Below, piece by piece: positions 35,089 to 44,474 of a stretch of DNA of 64,000 bases. Each line of letters starts with the position of its first letter. Position 1 is the first letter of the stretch. The notes under the pieces were generated by a model that saw nothing but the letters and a program-made list of their open reading frames with translations, was not told the origin of the DNA and searched no databases. The position numbers were made by a program, and so were the translations under genes. The DNA is from Mycolicibacillus parakoreensis (GTDB taxonomy: Bacteria; Actinomycetota; Actinomycetes; Mycobacteriales; Mycobacteriaceae). Location: the NCBI RefSeq assembly GCF_022370835.2, contig NZ_CP092365.1:62001-126000 (forward strand), given 5' to 3'.

Positions 35089-36081
35089 TCACCCGGCGGG
35101 CACCACGTCGGGGGCCTCGGCGATGTCGCCGGTCTCCCCCGCGGCCGCCGCCCGGCGCCCGAAATAGACGATGTAGGCCACGAACAGCGCCTCGGCGCAC
35201 ACCCCGATGCCGACGCGCACCGCGGTCGGCCACCCCGACGGCGTCACGAACGCCTCGAGCAGCCCGGCGACCGCCAGCACCGCCACCAGCCCCAGCGCGA
35301 CCGACACCACCGCGCGGCCCTGCTCGGCCAGGACCTGCCCGCGCGGGCGGTCCCCGGGCGCGATCACCGTCCAGCCCAGCCGCATCCCGACCGCCGCGGC
35401 CAAAAACACCGCGGTCAGCTCCAGCAGACCGTGCGGGGCGAGCAGCCCGAGCAGGATGTCGCCCTTGCCGGCGGCGAACATCAACCCCGCGATCAGGCCG
35501 ACGTTGGCGGCGTTCTGGAACAGGATGTAGGGGATCGGCAGCCCCAGCAGCACCGCGTAGGCGATGCACTGGGCGGCCACCCACGAGTTGTTCAGCCACA
35601 CCTGGCTGGCGAACGCCCCGGCCGGGTGCGCACTGTAGTAGTCGGCGAAGTCGTGGTTGACCAGCTGATCGATCTCGCGCGGGGTGGCGATGCTGGCCTG
35701 CACGTCCGGGTTGAGCGCCACCCAGGCCGCGAGCACGGCGGTGAACGCGAGGAACACCACCGCGGTGGCCAGCCACCACCGCCCCGCCCGGTAGGCCACC
35801 ACCGGGAACCGCACCGTCCAGAACCGGCTGAACTGGGTCCACAGCGGGGCGTGCGCGCCGGTCACCGCCGACCGGGCGCGCGCCACCAGCGACGACAGCC
35901 GACCGGTGACCGCGGCGTCCGCCGAGGCCGAGCGCAGCATCGACAGGTGGGTGGCGACCCGCTGGTAGAGCTCGACCAGCTCGTCGACCTCGGCGCCGGA
36001 GAGGTGCCGCCGGTCGCCGATCAGCCGGTCGAGCCGATCCCAGGTGCCGCGGTGGGCCAGCACGAACGCGTCAACATCCAC
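35089..36081 (-). CDS. SpoIIM-like (stage II sporulation protein M) membrane protein
   Basis: The product is about 330 aa. It opens 'VDVDAFVLAHRGTWDRLDRLIGDRRHLSGAEVDELVELYQRVATHLSMLR', the cytosolic part of this family. About six hydrophobic segments follow (e.g. 'WLATAVVFLAFTAVLAAWVAL', 'ILLGLLAPHGLLELTAVFLAAAVGMRLG'). The open frame extends further upstream, but the GTG at 36081 starts the conserved region. It converges with the DUF58 gene (5 bp apart) and diverges from the RDD gene, the arrangement of Rv3693-Rv3695. Its role in non-sporulating actinobacteria is unknown. Confidence 0.85.
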   Translation of the reverse strand: MDVDAFVLAHRGTWDRLDRLIGDRRHLSGAEVDELVELYQRVATHLSMLRSASADAAVTGRLSSLVARARSAVTGAHAPLWTQFSRFWTVRFPVVAYRAGRWWLATAVVFLAFTAVLAAWVALNPDVQASIATPREIDQLVNHDFADYYSAHPAGAFASQVWLNNSWVAAQCIAYAVLLGLPIPYILFQNAANVGLIAGLMFAAGKGDILLGLLAPHGLLELTAVFLAAAVGMRLGWTVIAPGDRPRGQVLAEQGRAVVSVALGLVAVLAVAGLLEAFVTPSGWPTAVRVGIGVCAEALFVAYIVYFGRRAAAAGETGDIAEAPDVVPAG

Positions 36082-36133
36082 CCGGTCAGCGTACGGCGAG
36101 TCCGGTGGGCGCCCGGCAGGTAGCGTTTGCGCC

Positions 36134-36979
36134 ATGACACAGGTGGTCACCGGGGACGCGGTGGTGCTCGACGTGCAGGTCGCGCAGCTTCCGGTGCGGG
36201 CGGTCTCCGCGCTCGTCGACATCGCGGTGATGATGCTGATCACCCTGCTGGGCTACGGGCTGGTGGCGCTGACCGTCCAGCAGCTCGACGACGCCCTGGT
36301 GATGACGCTGCTCATCGTGTTCGTGGTGCTGGTGCCGGTGGTCTACCCCACCGCCTTCGAGACCGCGACCCGCGGCCGGTCCCTGGGCAAGATGGCGATG
36401 GGGCTGCGGGTGGTCTCCGACGACGGCGGCCCCGAGCGGTTCACCCAGGCGCTGTTTCGGGCGCTGGCCTCGGTGATCGAGATCTGGGCGCTGTTCGGCA
36501 GCCCCGCGGTGATCTGCTCGATGTTCTCCGCGCGCGGCAAACGCCTCGGCGACGTGTTCGCCGGCACCGTGGTGATCAGCGAGCGCGGCCCGCGGCTGCC
36601 CCCGCCCCCGACGATGCCGCCCGGGCTGGACGGCTGGGCCTCGACGCTGCAGCTCTCCGGGCTGACCCCGCAGTCGGTGGAGATGGCCCGGCAGTTCCTG
36701 GCGCGCGCCCCGCACCTGGATGCGGCGATCCGCGACCAGATGGGCTACCGGATCGCCGGCGAGATCGCCGCCCGCATCGCCCCACCGCCCCCGCCGGGGC
36801 TGCCCGCACCGCTGCTGCTGGCCGCGGTCCTCGCCGAGCGCCACCGGCGGGAACTGGCGCGACTGCAACCGCCCGGGCCCCCGCCGCCCGGCTACGGGCC
36901 CCCGCCGCCGGGCTACGGCGCCGCGCCGCCGGTGCCACCCGGCCCGCCACCCCCGGGGGGTCTCGTCCCGCCGGGCTGA
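36134..36979 (+). CDS. RDD family membrane protein (Rv3695-like)
   Basis: The product is 281 aa. The RDD domain starts 'LPVRAVSALVDIAVMMLITLLGYGLVALTV' and includes 'PTAFETATRGRSLGKMAMGLRVVSDDGGP' and 'FSARGKRLGDVFAGTVVI'. The cytosolic tail is helical and ends in 'PGPPPPGYGPPPPGYGAAPP', the same PPPPGYG repeat as the Rv3689-like protein 6 kb upstream. RDD proteins are proposed transporters or scaffolds. The ATG at 36134 is clear. Confidence 0.88.
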   Translation: MTQVVTGDAVVLDVQVAQLPVRAVSALVDIAVMMLITLLGYGLVALTVQQLDDALVMTLLIVFVVLVPVVYPTAFETATRGRSLGKMAMGLRVVSDDGGPERFTQALFRALASVIEIWALFGSPAVICSMFSARGKRLGDVFAGTVVISERGPRLPPPPTMPPGLDGWASTLQLSGLTPQSVEMARQFLARAPHLDAAIRDQMGYRIAGEIAARIAPPPPPGLPAPLLLAAVLAERHRRELARLQPPGPPPPGYGPPPPGYGAAPPVPPGPPPPGGLVPPG

Positions 36980-37003
36980 CCCACACCCTTGCGTCTCGAT
37001 AGT

Positions 37004-37029
37004 TTCCGATATATCGTGTCATATCGGAA
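37004..37029. promoter_or_regulatory. Candidate PadR operator
   Basis: TTCCGATAT-N8-ATATCGGAA has perfect 9-bp arms; a nested perfect palindrome CGATATATCG lies at 37007-37016, and a related CGATA half site is at about 36997. It lies 40 bp before the PadR start in an AT-rich pocket. PadR-type regulators commonly bind such dyads and autoregulate. Confidence 0.6.
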
Positions 37030-37068
37030 GCGTGATCGCGCTTCCCCCGGCACGAAAGCGAGACGACG

Positions 37069-37773
37069 ATGAACACCTTCTTTCCTCCCCCCTTCCCCGG
37101 TATGGTCCCGCCCGGCGGCGACCGGCCCCCCGGCTTCGGGGCCCGCGGGCCCCGGCGCGGCGGGGCGGACTTCCGCGACCCGGTGGGCGAGCGCCACCCC
37201 GGCTTCGGTCCCGGCCCGGGTTTCGGGGCCGGCTTCGGCCCCGGATTCGGGTTCGGTCCCCCCGGTGCGGGTTTCGGGTTCGGCCCCGGCCCCCGCGGCG
37301 GGCGCCGCGGCCACGGACGGCGCGGGCACGGGCGCGGCCGGCGCGGCGACGTGCGGGCGGCGATCCTGCTGCTGCTGGCCGAGCGCCCCATGCACGGCTA
37401 CGAGATGATCCAGCAGATCGCCGAACGCAGCCAGGAGCTGTGGCGGCCCAGCCCCGGGTCGGTCTATCCCACGTTGCAGCTGCTCACCGACGAGGGCCTG
37501 ATCACCGCCGCCGAGTCCAGCGGCAGCAAACGCCTGTTCACCCTCACCGACGACGGACAGGAGGCCGCCGCGGCGATCGCCACCCCGCCGTGGGAGGAGA
37601 TCACCGAGGGCGCCGACCCCACCCAGGTCAGCCTGCGCAACGCCGTCGGCCAACTGTTCGGCGCCGTGGCCCAGGGCAGCCACGCGGCCGACGCCGAGCA
37701 GCAGCAGCGCATCCTGGGGGTGCTCAACGCCGCCCGCCGCGACATCTACACCATCCTCGGTGAGAGCGACTGA
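37069..37773 (+). CDS. PadR family transcriptional regulator with Gly/Phe-rich N-terminal tail
   Basis: The product is 234 aa. Residues 1-100 are a low-complexity Pro/Gly/Phe/Arg tail with 'GFGPGPGFGAGFGPGFGFG' repeats. The winged helix follows: 'VRAAILLLLAERPMHGYEMIQQIAERSQELWRPSPGSVYPTLQLLTDEGLITAAESSGSKRLFTLT'. A helical dimerisation part completes it. Gly/Phe-rich tails of this type are seen in actinobacterial PadR proteins and could support self-association. A strong dyad precedes it, indicating autoregulation. Confidence 0.88.
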   Translation: MNTFFPPPFPGMVPPGGDRPPGFGARGPRRGGADFRDPVGERHPGFGPGPGFGAGFGPGFGFGPPGAGFGFGPGPRGGRRGHGRRGHGRGRRGDVRAAILLLLAERPMHGYEMIQQIAERSQELWRPSPGSVYPTLQLLTDEGLITAAESSGSKRLFTLTDDGQEAAAAIATPPWEEITEGADPTQVSLRNAVGQLFGAVAQGSHAADAEQQQRILGVLNAARRDIYTILGESD

Positions 37774-37794
37774 CCGCGCGCTCGAGGCCGGGTC

Positions 37795-38484
37795 TCAGCA
37801 GGTGGTCAGCACCGCGTGCAGCGCCGCCTTCTCCCGGGCCGACACCGCCAGCCGGTAGGCGGTCTTCACCGCGATCTGGCGGGTGACGAACTCGCAGCGA
37901 AACGCGGTGTTGGGCGGCAGCCAGCCGGACGCGTCGTGGTAGGCCTTGTCGAAGTTGGCCGGCCCGCTCACCGCCAGCAGGTTGCGTGGATCGTTGGCGA
38001 AATCGGCCCGCCGCTGCCGATCCCAGTCGCGCGCACCCTTGTACCAGGCGTCCGAGAGCGCCACCAGGTGATCGATCTGGACCGCCTCGGACGTCTCCGG
38101 GCCGCGGGTGAACGCGATCGTGGCACCGGTGTAGGGGTCGTGCAGGATCCCGCTTTGGACCTTGCAGGTGCCCCAACGCAGCTGCACGTCGACCAAATCG
38201 CGGCGCAGGATGTCGTCGCGGGTGTTGCAACCGTTGTGCCCGCCCTCGACGTCGACCTCGTCGCTCCAGCGGTCCCCGAACCGGTGGCGCGCATAGTCGT
38301 GGCGGGGGTCGAAGCGCCGCACGGGCAGCGCATCGAGTTGCCCGCGGGCGGCGTCGTAATCGGCGTGGGTGGCCGGCGGCGCCGGCGCCGGCGGGGGCGC
38401 CGGGTCGCGATGGGTCCACCACACCCCGGCCGCGCCGAGGGCCACCACCGCGGCGAGCAGCGCCGCGGTGCGTGCCCCCGACAT
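37795..38484 (-). CDS. Exported HNH family nuclease-like protein (DUF1524)
   Basis: The product is 229 aa. A short N-terminal hydrophobic segment ('TAALLAAVVALGAAGVWW') acts as signal peptide or anchor. The DUF1524/HNH part has 'EGGHNGCNTRDDILRRDL', 'VQIDHLVALSDAWYKGARDW' and 'FANDPRNLLAVSGPANFDKAYHDASGWLPPN', the Asp-His plus Asn pattern of this family. It likely acts as an exported nuclease, perhaps for nutrient DNA. The ATG overlaps the glpK stop by one base (TGATG), so it is translated with glpK. Confidence 0.82.
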   Translation of the reverse strand: MSGARTAALLAAVVALGAAGVWWTHRDPAPPPAPAPPATHADYDAARGQLDALPVRRFDPRHDYARHRFGDRWSDEVDVEGGHNGCNTRDDILRRDLVDVQLRWGTCKVQSGILHDPYTGATIAFTRGPETSEAVQIDHLVALSDAWYKGARDWDRQRRADFANDPRNLLAVSGPANFDKAYHDASGWLPPNTAFRCEFVTRQIAVKTAYRLAVSAREKAALHAVLTTC

Positions 38485-40013
38485 CAGGACACGTCCACCC
38501 AGTCCAGGGTGCGCTGCACCGCCTTGCGCCAGCCCGCGTAGCCGGCGGCGCGCTGCTCGTCGTCCCAGCGTGGATGCCAGCGGGTGTCTTCGCGCCACAG
38601 CGAGCGCAGGTCGTCGGCGTCGCGCCAGAACCCGACCGCCAGTCCCGCCGCGTAGGCCGCCCCCAGCGCGGTGGTCTCGGCGACTACCGGCTTGACCACC
38701 TCCACCCCGAGCACATCGGCTTGGATCTGCATGCACAGCGCGTTGGCGGTGATCCCGCCGTCGACCTTCAACACCTCCAGGTGCGCACCGGAATCCGCCG
38801 CCATCGCGTCGACCACGTCGCGGCTCTGATAGCAGATCGCCTCCAACGTGGCGCGCGCCAGGTGCGCGTTGGTGTTGAACCGCGACAGCCCGACGATCGC
38901 CCCGCGGGCATCCGAGCGCCAGTAGGGGGCGAACAGTCCGGAGAACGCGGGCACGAAGTACACCCCGCCGTTGTCGGGGACCTGCCGCGCGAGGGCCTCG
39001 CTCTGCGCGGCGCCGCTGATGATCCCGAGCTGGTCGCGCAGCCACTGCACCGCGGAGCCGGTCACCGCGATCGAACCCTCCAGCGCGTAGACCGGTGCGG
39101 CGTTGCCGAACCGGTAGCACACCGTGGTCAGCAAGCCGTTGTCCGAGCGCACGATCTGCTCACCGGTGTTGAGCAGCAGGAAATTGCCGGTGCCGTAGGT
39201 GTTCTTCGCCTCCCCGGCGCGCAGACAGACCTGGCCGACCATCGCGGCCTGCTGATCACCGAGGATCCCGGCGACCGGGATCTCGGCGCCGACCGGCCCG
39301 TCGGGCCGGGTCGTCCCGTGCGGCGGCCGCGCCGCCGACGAGGCGGTGATCCGGGGCAGCATCGCGCGCGGAATGTCGAAGAACGACAACAGCTCATCGT
39401 CCCAGTCCAGGGTCTCCAGATCCATCAGCATGGTGCGGCTGGCGTTGGTCACGTCGGTGGCGTGCACCCCGCCGCGCGGCCCGCCGGTCAGGTTCCACAG
39501 CAGCCAGCAGTCGATGGTGCCGAACAGGGCGTCGCCGCGTTCGGCGTCGGCGCGCACCCCGTCGACGTTCTCCAAGATCCACTGCACCTTGCCCGCGGAG
39601 AAATACGTCGCCGGCGGCAGACCGGAGCGCCGCCGGATCACCTGCCCGCGCTCGTCGCGGTCGAGTGCGGCCGCGATCCGGTCGGTGCGGGTGTCCTGCC
39701 AGACGATCGCGTTGTAGTAGGGCCGGCCGGTGCGGCGGTTCCACACCACCGTGGTCTCGCGCTGGTTGGTGATGCCGAGCGCGACCAGATCCTCGGCCTG
39801 CAAATCGGTGCTGGTGAGCACCGAGATCACCGTGGCGGCGGTGCGTTCCCAGATCTCGGCCGGGTTGTGCTCCACCCAGCCGGCCCGGGGCAGGATCTGC
39901 TCGTGGGTGAGTTGATGGCGGCCCACCTCCGCGCCGCTGCGGTCGAAGATCATGCACCGGGTGCTGGTGGTGCCCTGGTCGATCGCCGCGATGTAGTCAC
40001 CGGATGCGGCCAC
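38484..40013 (-). CDS. glpK: Glycerol kinase
   Basis: The product is 509 aa, full length. It phosphorylates glycerol to sn-glycerol 3-phosphate with ATP. Visible FGGY-kinase motifs are '[16 protein letters not shown]', '[17 protein letters not shown]', '[10 protein letters not shown]', '[13 protein letters not shown]', '[15 protein letters not shown]', '[15 protein letters not shown]' and '[25 protein letters not shown]'. It sits where glpK (Rv3696c) is expected. No glpF or glpD is adjacent. Confidence 0.96.
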   Translation of the reverse strand: MAASGDYIAAIDQGTTSTRCMIFDRSGAEVGRHQLTHEQILPRAGWVEHNPAEIWERTAATVISVLTSTDLQAEDLVALGITNQRETTVVWNRRTGRPYYNAIVWQDTRTDRIAAALDRDERGQVIRRRSGLPPATYFSAGKVQWILENVDGVRADAERGDALFGTIDCWLLWNLTGGPRGGVHATDVTNASRTMLMDLETLDWDDELLSFFDIPRAMLPRITASSAARPPHGTTRPDGPVGAEIPVAGILGDQQAAMVGQVCLRAGEAKNTYGTGNFLLLNTGEQIVRSDNGLLTTVCYRFGNAAPVYALEGSIAVTGSAVQWLRDQLGIISGAAQSEALARQVPDNGGVYFVPAFSGLFAPYWRSDARGAIVGLSRFNTNAHLARATLEAICYQSRDVVDAMAADSGAHLEVLKVDGGITANALCMQIQADVLGVEVVKPVVAETTALGAAYAAGLAVGFWRDADDLRSLWREDTRWHPRWDDEQRAAGYAGWRKAVQRTLDWVDVS

Positions 40014-40042
40014 CTGTCGCTCCTTCGGTCGTGTCGTCCATC

Positions 40043-40813
40043 ATGGACCACATGGCCGCGCGACCCCGAGACATCGCCACCATGCCGCGCGGCGGGTACG
40101 GCGCGTCCTGCCTGGACCGCTGGCTGCAGACCGACCGTACCGAATACCTGGACCGCCCGGACGGCGCCGGGGCCGACGACAAGAAACGGCAGGTCGTGCG
40201 GTCCCTGGAGCTGCTCGGCACGCTGCTGGGCGACCACGACCGGTTCGCCCGCCTCGCGCTCGCGGAGGTGGCCGAGGTGCCCGACCCCAGGATCGTCGAG
40301 CTCGGCGCCGGGCACGGCGCGCTGTCGCGGCGGCTGCTGGCCGAACACCCCACCGCCGAGGTCACCGTCACCGACGTGCAACGGGCCTCGGTGGCCGCGA
40401 TGGCCGCCGGCGAGCTGGGCCGGCACCCGCGGGCGACGGTGCGGGCCCTCGACGCCACCGCGATCGACGCCGACGACTGCGGGTACGACCTGGCGGTGTT
40501 CGCCCTGAGCTTCCACCATCTGGCGCCGCCCGAGGCGGCGCGGGTGCTCGCCGAGGGCACCCGCGTGGCCGACCGGCTGCTGCTCATCGAACCGCCGCGG
40601 CCCCCGTCGCTGCTGCAGCTGCTGCGGGTGGCGACCCTGCTGCCGTGGGCGCCGCTGGTGCCGTACCTGCACGACGCGTTGATCAGCTCGCTGCGGCTCT
40701 ACAGCCCCGCCGCGCTGCGCGACCTCGCCGCGCACGCCGACGCGGGCATCGAGCTCACCGTGCGCGACGTCGGCCGCGGCATGCACACGGTGCTCGCCAC
40801 CCGGCGCGGGTAA
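40043..40813 (+). CDS. Class I SAM-dependent methyltransferase
   Basis: The product is about 256 aa from the ATG at 40043 ('MDHMAARPRD'). The SAM site is 'RIVELGAGHGALSRRLLAEHP' with 'VTVTDVQRASV'; 'DLAVFALSFHHLAPPEAARVL' is the post-motif strand typical of small-molecule or lipid methyltransferases. The C-terminus has two hydrophobic helices ('LLQLLRVATLLPWAPLVPYLHD'). It is divergent from glpK by about 30 bp. The acceptor is unknown. Confidence 0.82.
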   Translation: MDHMAARPRDIATMPRGGYGASCLDRWLQTDRTEYLDRPDGAGADDKKRQVVRSLELLGTLLGDHDRFARLALAEVAEVPDPRIVELGAGHGALSRRLLAEHPTAEVTVTDVQRASVAAMAAGELGRHPRATVRALDATAIDADDCGYDLAVFALSFHHLAPPEAARVLAEGTRVADRLLLIEPPRPPSLLQLLRVATLLPWAPLVPYLHDALISSLRLYSPAALRDLAAHADAGIELTVRDVGRGMHTVLATRRG

Positions 40814-40823
40814 GCTCGAGCCC

Positions 40824-41516
40824 ATGATCTGCGAGGTGCGGGACTGGGACAACGTGTATCGCGGCGAGGGAGCGTTCGAGGGCCCGCCGCCGTGGAATAT
40901 CGGTGAGCCGCAACCGGAGTTGGCGGCACTGATCCGCGACGGCCAGGTGCGCAGCGACGTCCTCGACGCCGGCTGCGGGGTGGCGGAGCTCTCCCTGGCG
41001 CTGGCCGCGCAGGGCTACACCGTCGTCGGCATCGACCTGACGCCGACCGCGGTGGCGGCGGCCACCGCGGCCGCCGAGCAGCGCGGTCTGCACACCGCGA
41101 GCTTCGTGCAGGGCGACATCACCGACTTCGGCGGCTACGACGGCCGGTTCAACACGATCATCGACAGCACCCTGTTCCACTCCATCCCGGTCGAGGGCCG
41201 GGACGGCTATCTGCGCTCGGTGCACCGTGCCGCCGCGCCCGGCGCGCGGTTCTACGTGCTGGTGTTCGCCAAGGGCGCCTTCCCCGCCGAACTCGAGGAG
41301 AAACCCAACGAGGTCGACGAGGCCGAGCTGCGCGCCGCGGTGAGCCGCTACTTTCAGATCGACGAGATCCGGCCGGCGTTCATCCACGCGAACATGCCGC
41401 CGGCCGGCAATGTGCCGGGGATGCCGCCGTTCCCGCCGCACGACACCGACGAGAAGGGCCGGATGAAGATGCCGGCGTTTCTGCTGAGCGCACAGAAGAC
41501 CGACTCGACCGGCTGA
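40824..41516 (+). CDS. Class I SAM-dependent methyltransferase (Rv3699-like)
   Basis: The product is 230 aa. It begins 'MICEVRDWDNVYRGEGAFEGPPPWNIGEPQPELAALI' and has 'VLDAGCGVAELSLALAAQG' and 'VVGIDLTPTAVAAATAAAEQRGL'. It is a paralogue of the MarR-linked gene at 5288-5908. It starts 11 bp after the preceding methyltransferase, so they may be co-transcribed. Its stop lies only 14 bp from the convergent egtD stop, where egtE would be expected. Confidence 0.85.
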   Translation: MICEVRDWDNVYRGEGAFEGPPPWNIGEPQPELAALIRDGQVRSDVLDAGCGVAELSLALAAQGYTVVGIDLTPTAVAAATAAAEQRGLHTASFVQGDITDFGGYDGRFNTIIDSTLFHSIPVEGRDGYLRSVHRAAAPGARFYVLVFAKGAFPAELEEKPNEVDEAELRAAVSRYFQIDEIRPAFIHANMPPAGNVPGMPPFPPHDTDEKGRMKMPAFLLSAQKTDSTG

Positions 41517-41530
41517 GCGGGCCCGCCGGG

Positions 41531-42496
41531 TCAGCGCACGGCCAGCGTCACACCGAAATCGCCGCCGGCGTCGGTCCACCAGCGCAGGGGGCGCAGCCCC
41601 ACCGCCGTCAACTCGGCGGCCACCGCCTCGGGGCGGAACTTGCACGACACCTCGGTGAGCATCTGCTCGCCCTCGGCGAAGGCGACACGCAGCCCGAGGT
41701 CCTCGATGCGAACCTGCTGGGCGCGCAGCGAAGTCAGCCACATCTCAACCCGCTCGGCCCCGGCGTTCCACCGGGCCCGGTGCGCGAACGCGGTGAGCGC
41801 GAAGTCGGCGTGCAGTTCCCGGTTGATCACCGCCAGCACGTTGCGGTTGAACGCCGCGGTCACCCCGGCGGCGTCGTCGTAGGCGCGCACCAGCCGGTCG
41901 GGGTCCTTCACCAGATCGGTGCCGAGCAGCAGGGTGTCGCCGGGGGCCAGGACCGCGGCCAACTCGGTGAGAAACACCGCCCGCGGGCCCGCGGTGAGGT
42001 TGCCGATCGTGGAGCCCAGGAACACGAACAGCCGCCGCCCGCCCCGCGGGATCGTCGCCAGGTGTCGCTCGAAGTCCCCGCAGACCGCGTCGATCGCAAT
42101 GTCGCCGAACTCGGCCTCGATGTCGGCGGCCGCCGTCTGCAGCACCCCGGCGTCGACGTCGAACGGCACGAACCGGCGCAGCCGGCCGGCCCGGTGCAGC
42201 GCCCGCAGCAGCAGCCGGGTCTTCTCCGACGTGCCGCTGCCGAGCTCCACCAGGGTGTCGGCGGCGCTGACGGCGGCGATGTCGTCGGCGTGGTCGCGCA
42301 GGATCGCCGCCTCCGCGCGGGTGGGGTAGTACTCCGGCAGCCGGGTGATCCGGTCGAACAGCTCGCTGCCCACCGAATCGTAAAACCACTTGGGGGGAAG
42401 GGATTTCGGTGTGCACTCCAGACCGTCGCGCACGTCGCGGCGCAGCGCGGCGTGGCTGCTGTCCGCGCTGAGGTGGTTGGTCAACGACAGGGCCAT
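41531..42496 (-). CDS. egtD: L-histidine N(alpha)-methyltransferase (ergothioneine synthesis)
   Basis: The product is 321 aa, the usual EgtD length. It trimethylates histidine to hercynine using SAM, the first committed step. Family features are '[34 protein letters not shown]', the SAM loop '[16 protein letters not shown]', '[11 protein letters not shown]' and '[10 protein letters not shown]', with '[10 protein letters not shown]' near the end. Its ATG overlaps the egtC stop by one base. It is last in the operon egtA-B-C-D. Confidence 0.95.
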   Translation of the reverse strand: MALSLTNHLSADSSHAALRRDVRDGLECTPKSLPPKWFYDSVGSELFDRITRLPEYYPTRAEAAILRDHADDIAAVSAADTLVELGSGTSEKTRLLLRALHRAGRLRRFVPFDVDAGVLQTAAADIEAEFGDIAIDAVCGDFERHLATIPRGGRRLFVFLGSTIGNLTAGPRAVFLTELAAVLAPGDTLLLGTDLVKDPDRLVRAYDDAAGVTAAFNRNVLAVINRELHADFALTAFAHRARWNAGAERVEMWLTSLRAQQVRIEDLGLRVAFAEGEQMLTEVSCKFRPEAVAAELTAVGLRPLRWWTDAGGDFGVTLAVR

Positions 42497-43185
42497 CAGC
42501 GTCCTTCCAGTGCGGTCACCGTGATGCCGGCGGCACTGACGTCGACCAGGTGGCGATCGGGGACGTCGCGCCAGTGCGGGTCGTCGTCGTAGGGTTCGCT
42601 GGCCACCACCACCCCGTCGGGGCGTTGCAGCAGCGACAGGGTGTCGCCCCAGGCGGTGGCCAGCAGCCGGGACCCGTCGGCGGCCAGCACGTTCAGCCGC
42701 GCCTGCGGGTCGGCGGTGCCGACGTCGACGATGGTGTCGGCCAGCCGGTCGAGTCCCCGATCGAAGATCACCGCCGCCAACACAGCACTGTCACAAGCGG
42801 ATTCCGCTGTCGACGGGGCCGGCAGGACGCGGCGGTCGACCACGCCGTTGTGCGACAGCAGCCAGCGGCCGTCGCTGAACGGGGCGGTCGCACTGGCCTC
42901 GATCGGCATCCCGATCGTCGCCGAGCGGACCGCGGCCACCACGCAGCCGCTCGTCAGCGCCGGGGCCACCGAGGCGAACGAGGCGTCACCCCACAGCGGT
43001 GCGGGGCTGCGCCACCGGCGCGGCACCGCACCGTCGAAGAAGCCGACTCCCCAACCGTCGGCGTTGAACAGCCCGTGGCGTTGGCGGCGCGGCGCGTAGG
43101 ACTGCACCAGCAGCCCCGACGGCGGAGCGCAGACCAGCGAGGCGACGCTGACCGGCCGGCCCAGCCAGCCCAGGTGCCGGCACAT
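42496..43185 (-). CDS. egtC: Gamma-glutamyl-hercynylcysteine sulfoxide hydrolase (class II amidotransferase)
   Basis: The product is 229 aa. It removes the gamma-glutamyl group from the sulfoxide intermediate. The N-terminus 'MCRHLGWLG' exposes the nucleophile Cys2 after Met removal. Other Ntn-hydrolase features are '[15 protein letters not shown]', '[11 protein letters not shown]' and 'SDSAVLAA'-like residues after 'ESACDSAVL'. One-base TGATG overlaps join it to egtB upstream and egtD downstream. Confidence 0.93.
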   Translation of the reverse strand: MCRHLGWLGRPVSVASLVCAPPSGLLVQSYAPRRQRHGLFNADGWGVGFFDGAVPRRWRSPAPLWGDASFASVAPALTSGCVVAAVRSATIGMPIEASATAPFSDGRWLLSHNGVVDRRVLPAPSTAESACDSAVLAAVIFDRGLDRLADTIVDVGTADPQARLNVLAADGSRLLATAWGDTLSLLQRPDGVVVASEPYDDDPHWRDVPDRHLVDVSAAGITVTALEGR

Positions 43186-44474
43186 CAGCGGTCCCGCCCG
43201 TCGACCGGCCAGACCACCCGCAGCCCGGCGAAGATCTGGCGGCGGATCGGATGGTCCCAGTTGCGGAAGCTGGGCCGCAGGATCTGCGGGGCCACCGCCC
43301 AGGAGCCGCCGCGCAGCACCCGGTAGTCGGGCCCGAAGAACGGCGCCGAGTACTGCCGGTAGATCATCGGGGTGAACCCCGGCCAGGGGCGCAGCGGGGA
43401 GCTGGTCCACTCCCACACGTCGCCGAGCAGCTGCTGCACCCCGTAGGCCGACGCCCCGTCGGGGTAGGCGCCGACCGGGGCGGGCCGGCGCGCCGCACCC
43501 CCGAGGTTGGCGCGGTGCGCCGACGGGGGCTGCGCGCCCCACGGGTAGCGCCGACGGGTGCCGGTGTGCGGATCCCAGGCGCAGGCCTTCTCCCACTCCG
43601 CCTCGGTGGGCAGCCGGCCCCCGGCCCAGGCGGCGTAGGCCTCGGCCTCGAAATAGCTGACGTGGCAGACCGGTTCGTCGGGGGGGCGTGCCTCGCGGTG
43701 GCCGAACCGGACCCGGGTGCCGTGCGGCTCCCAGAACTGCGGGGCGTCCAGCGCGGCCTCGCAGCGGTGCCGCCAGCCCTGCGCGGACCACCAGCGTCGC
43801 TGGTGGTAGCCGCCGTCGTCGACGAAGGCCTGCCACTCGCCGTTGGTGACCGGCACCCGGCCGATCCGGAAGGCCGGGACCTCGACGACGTGGGCGGGGC
43901 GCTCGTTGTCCAGGGCGAACGGTTCGGCGGCGGCGTCGACGCCGAGCACGCACGGCCCGCCGTCGACGAGGACCGAGGTGCCCGCCAGCTCGGGGCGCCC
44001 GGCCGGCAGCGGCGCGCCGGGATCCAGCAGCGGCGCGCCGTCGCGCAGGTTGTGCGCCTGCAGCATGGTCTCGTCGTGCTGGTGCTCGTGGCTGAGCACC
44101 ATCGCGAACACGAACGCCTCGCGCTCGTCGCGCACCGCCGCCAGCGCCGCCAGCGCCCGCTCGCGCACCGTGCGCAGATACCGCCGGGCCGCGGGCGCCG
44201 ACAGCAGCGGCAGCGCGGCGCGCCCGGCCCGCGGATGGGTGAACGCGTCGTAGAGCCCGGCCACCTCGGCGGGCAGCAGCCCCGGGCGGGTGGCATCGCC
44301 GCCGCGCAGCAGCCACAGCTCCTCCTGCTGGCCGATGTGCGCGAGATCCCAGACCAGCGGGCTGAGCAGCGGGCTGTACTGGCGGCGCAGCTCGGCGTCG
44401 TCGAAATCGGTGAGCGCCAGGGTGCGCTCGCGGGCGCCGGTCAGATCGGCGGCCAGCGCGGCGACATCGACCAT
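43185..44474 (-). CDS. egtB: Ergothioneine sulfoxide synthase (iron-dependent)
   Basis: The product is 429 aa. It joins hercynine to gamma-Glu-Cys with O2. The N-terminal DinB-like domain has '[17 protein letters not shown]' and the iron site '[19 protein letters not shown]'. The C-terminal FGE-like domain has '[29 protein letters not shown]', '[18 protein letters not shown]' and '[19 protein letters not shown]...VLRGGSWAV'. TGATG junctions connect it to egtA and egtC. Confidence 0.95.
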   Translation of the reverse strand: MVDVAALAADLTGARERTLALTDFDDAELRRQYSPLLSPLVWDLAHIGQQEELWLLRGGDATRPGLLPAEVAGLYDAFTHPRAGRAALPLLSAPAARRYLRTVRERALAALAAVRDEREAFVFAMVLSHEHQHDETMLQAHNLRDGAPLLDPGAPLPAGRPELAGTSVLVDGGPCVLGVDAAAEPFALDNERPAHVVEVPAFRIGRVPVTNGEWQAFVDDGGYHQRRWWSAQGWRHRCEAALDAPQFWEPHGTRVRFGHREARPPDEPVCHVSYFEAEAYAAWAGGRLPTEAEWEKACAWDPHTGTRRRYPWGAQPPSAHRANLGGAARRPAPVGAYPDGASAYGVQQLLGDVWEWTSSPLRPWPGFTPMIYRQYSAPFFGPDYRVLRGGSWAVAPQILRPSFRNWDHPIRRQIFAGLRVVWPVDGRDR

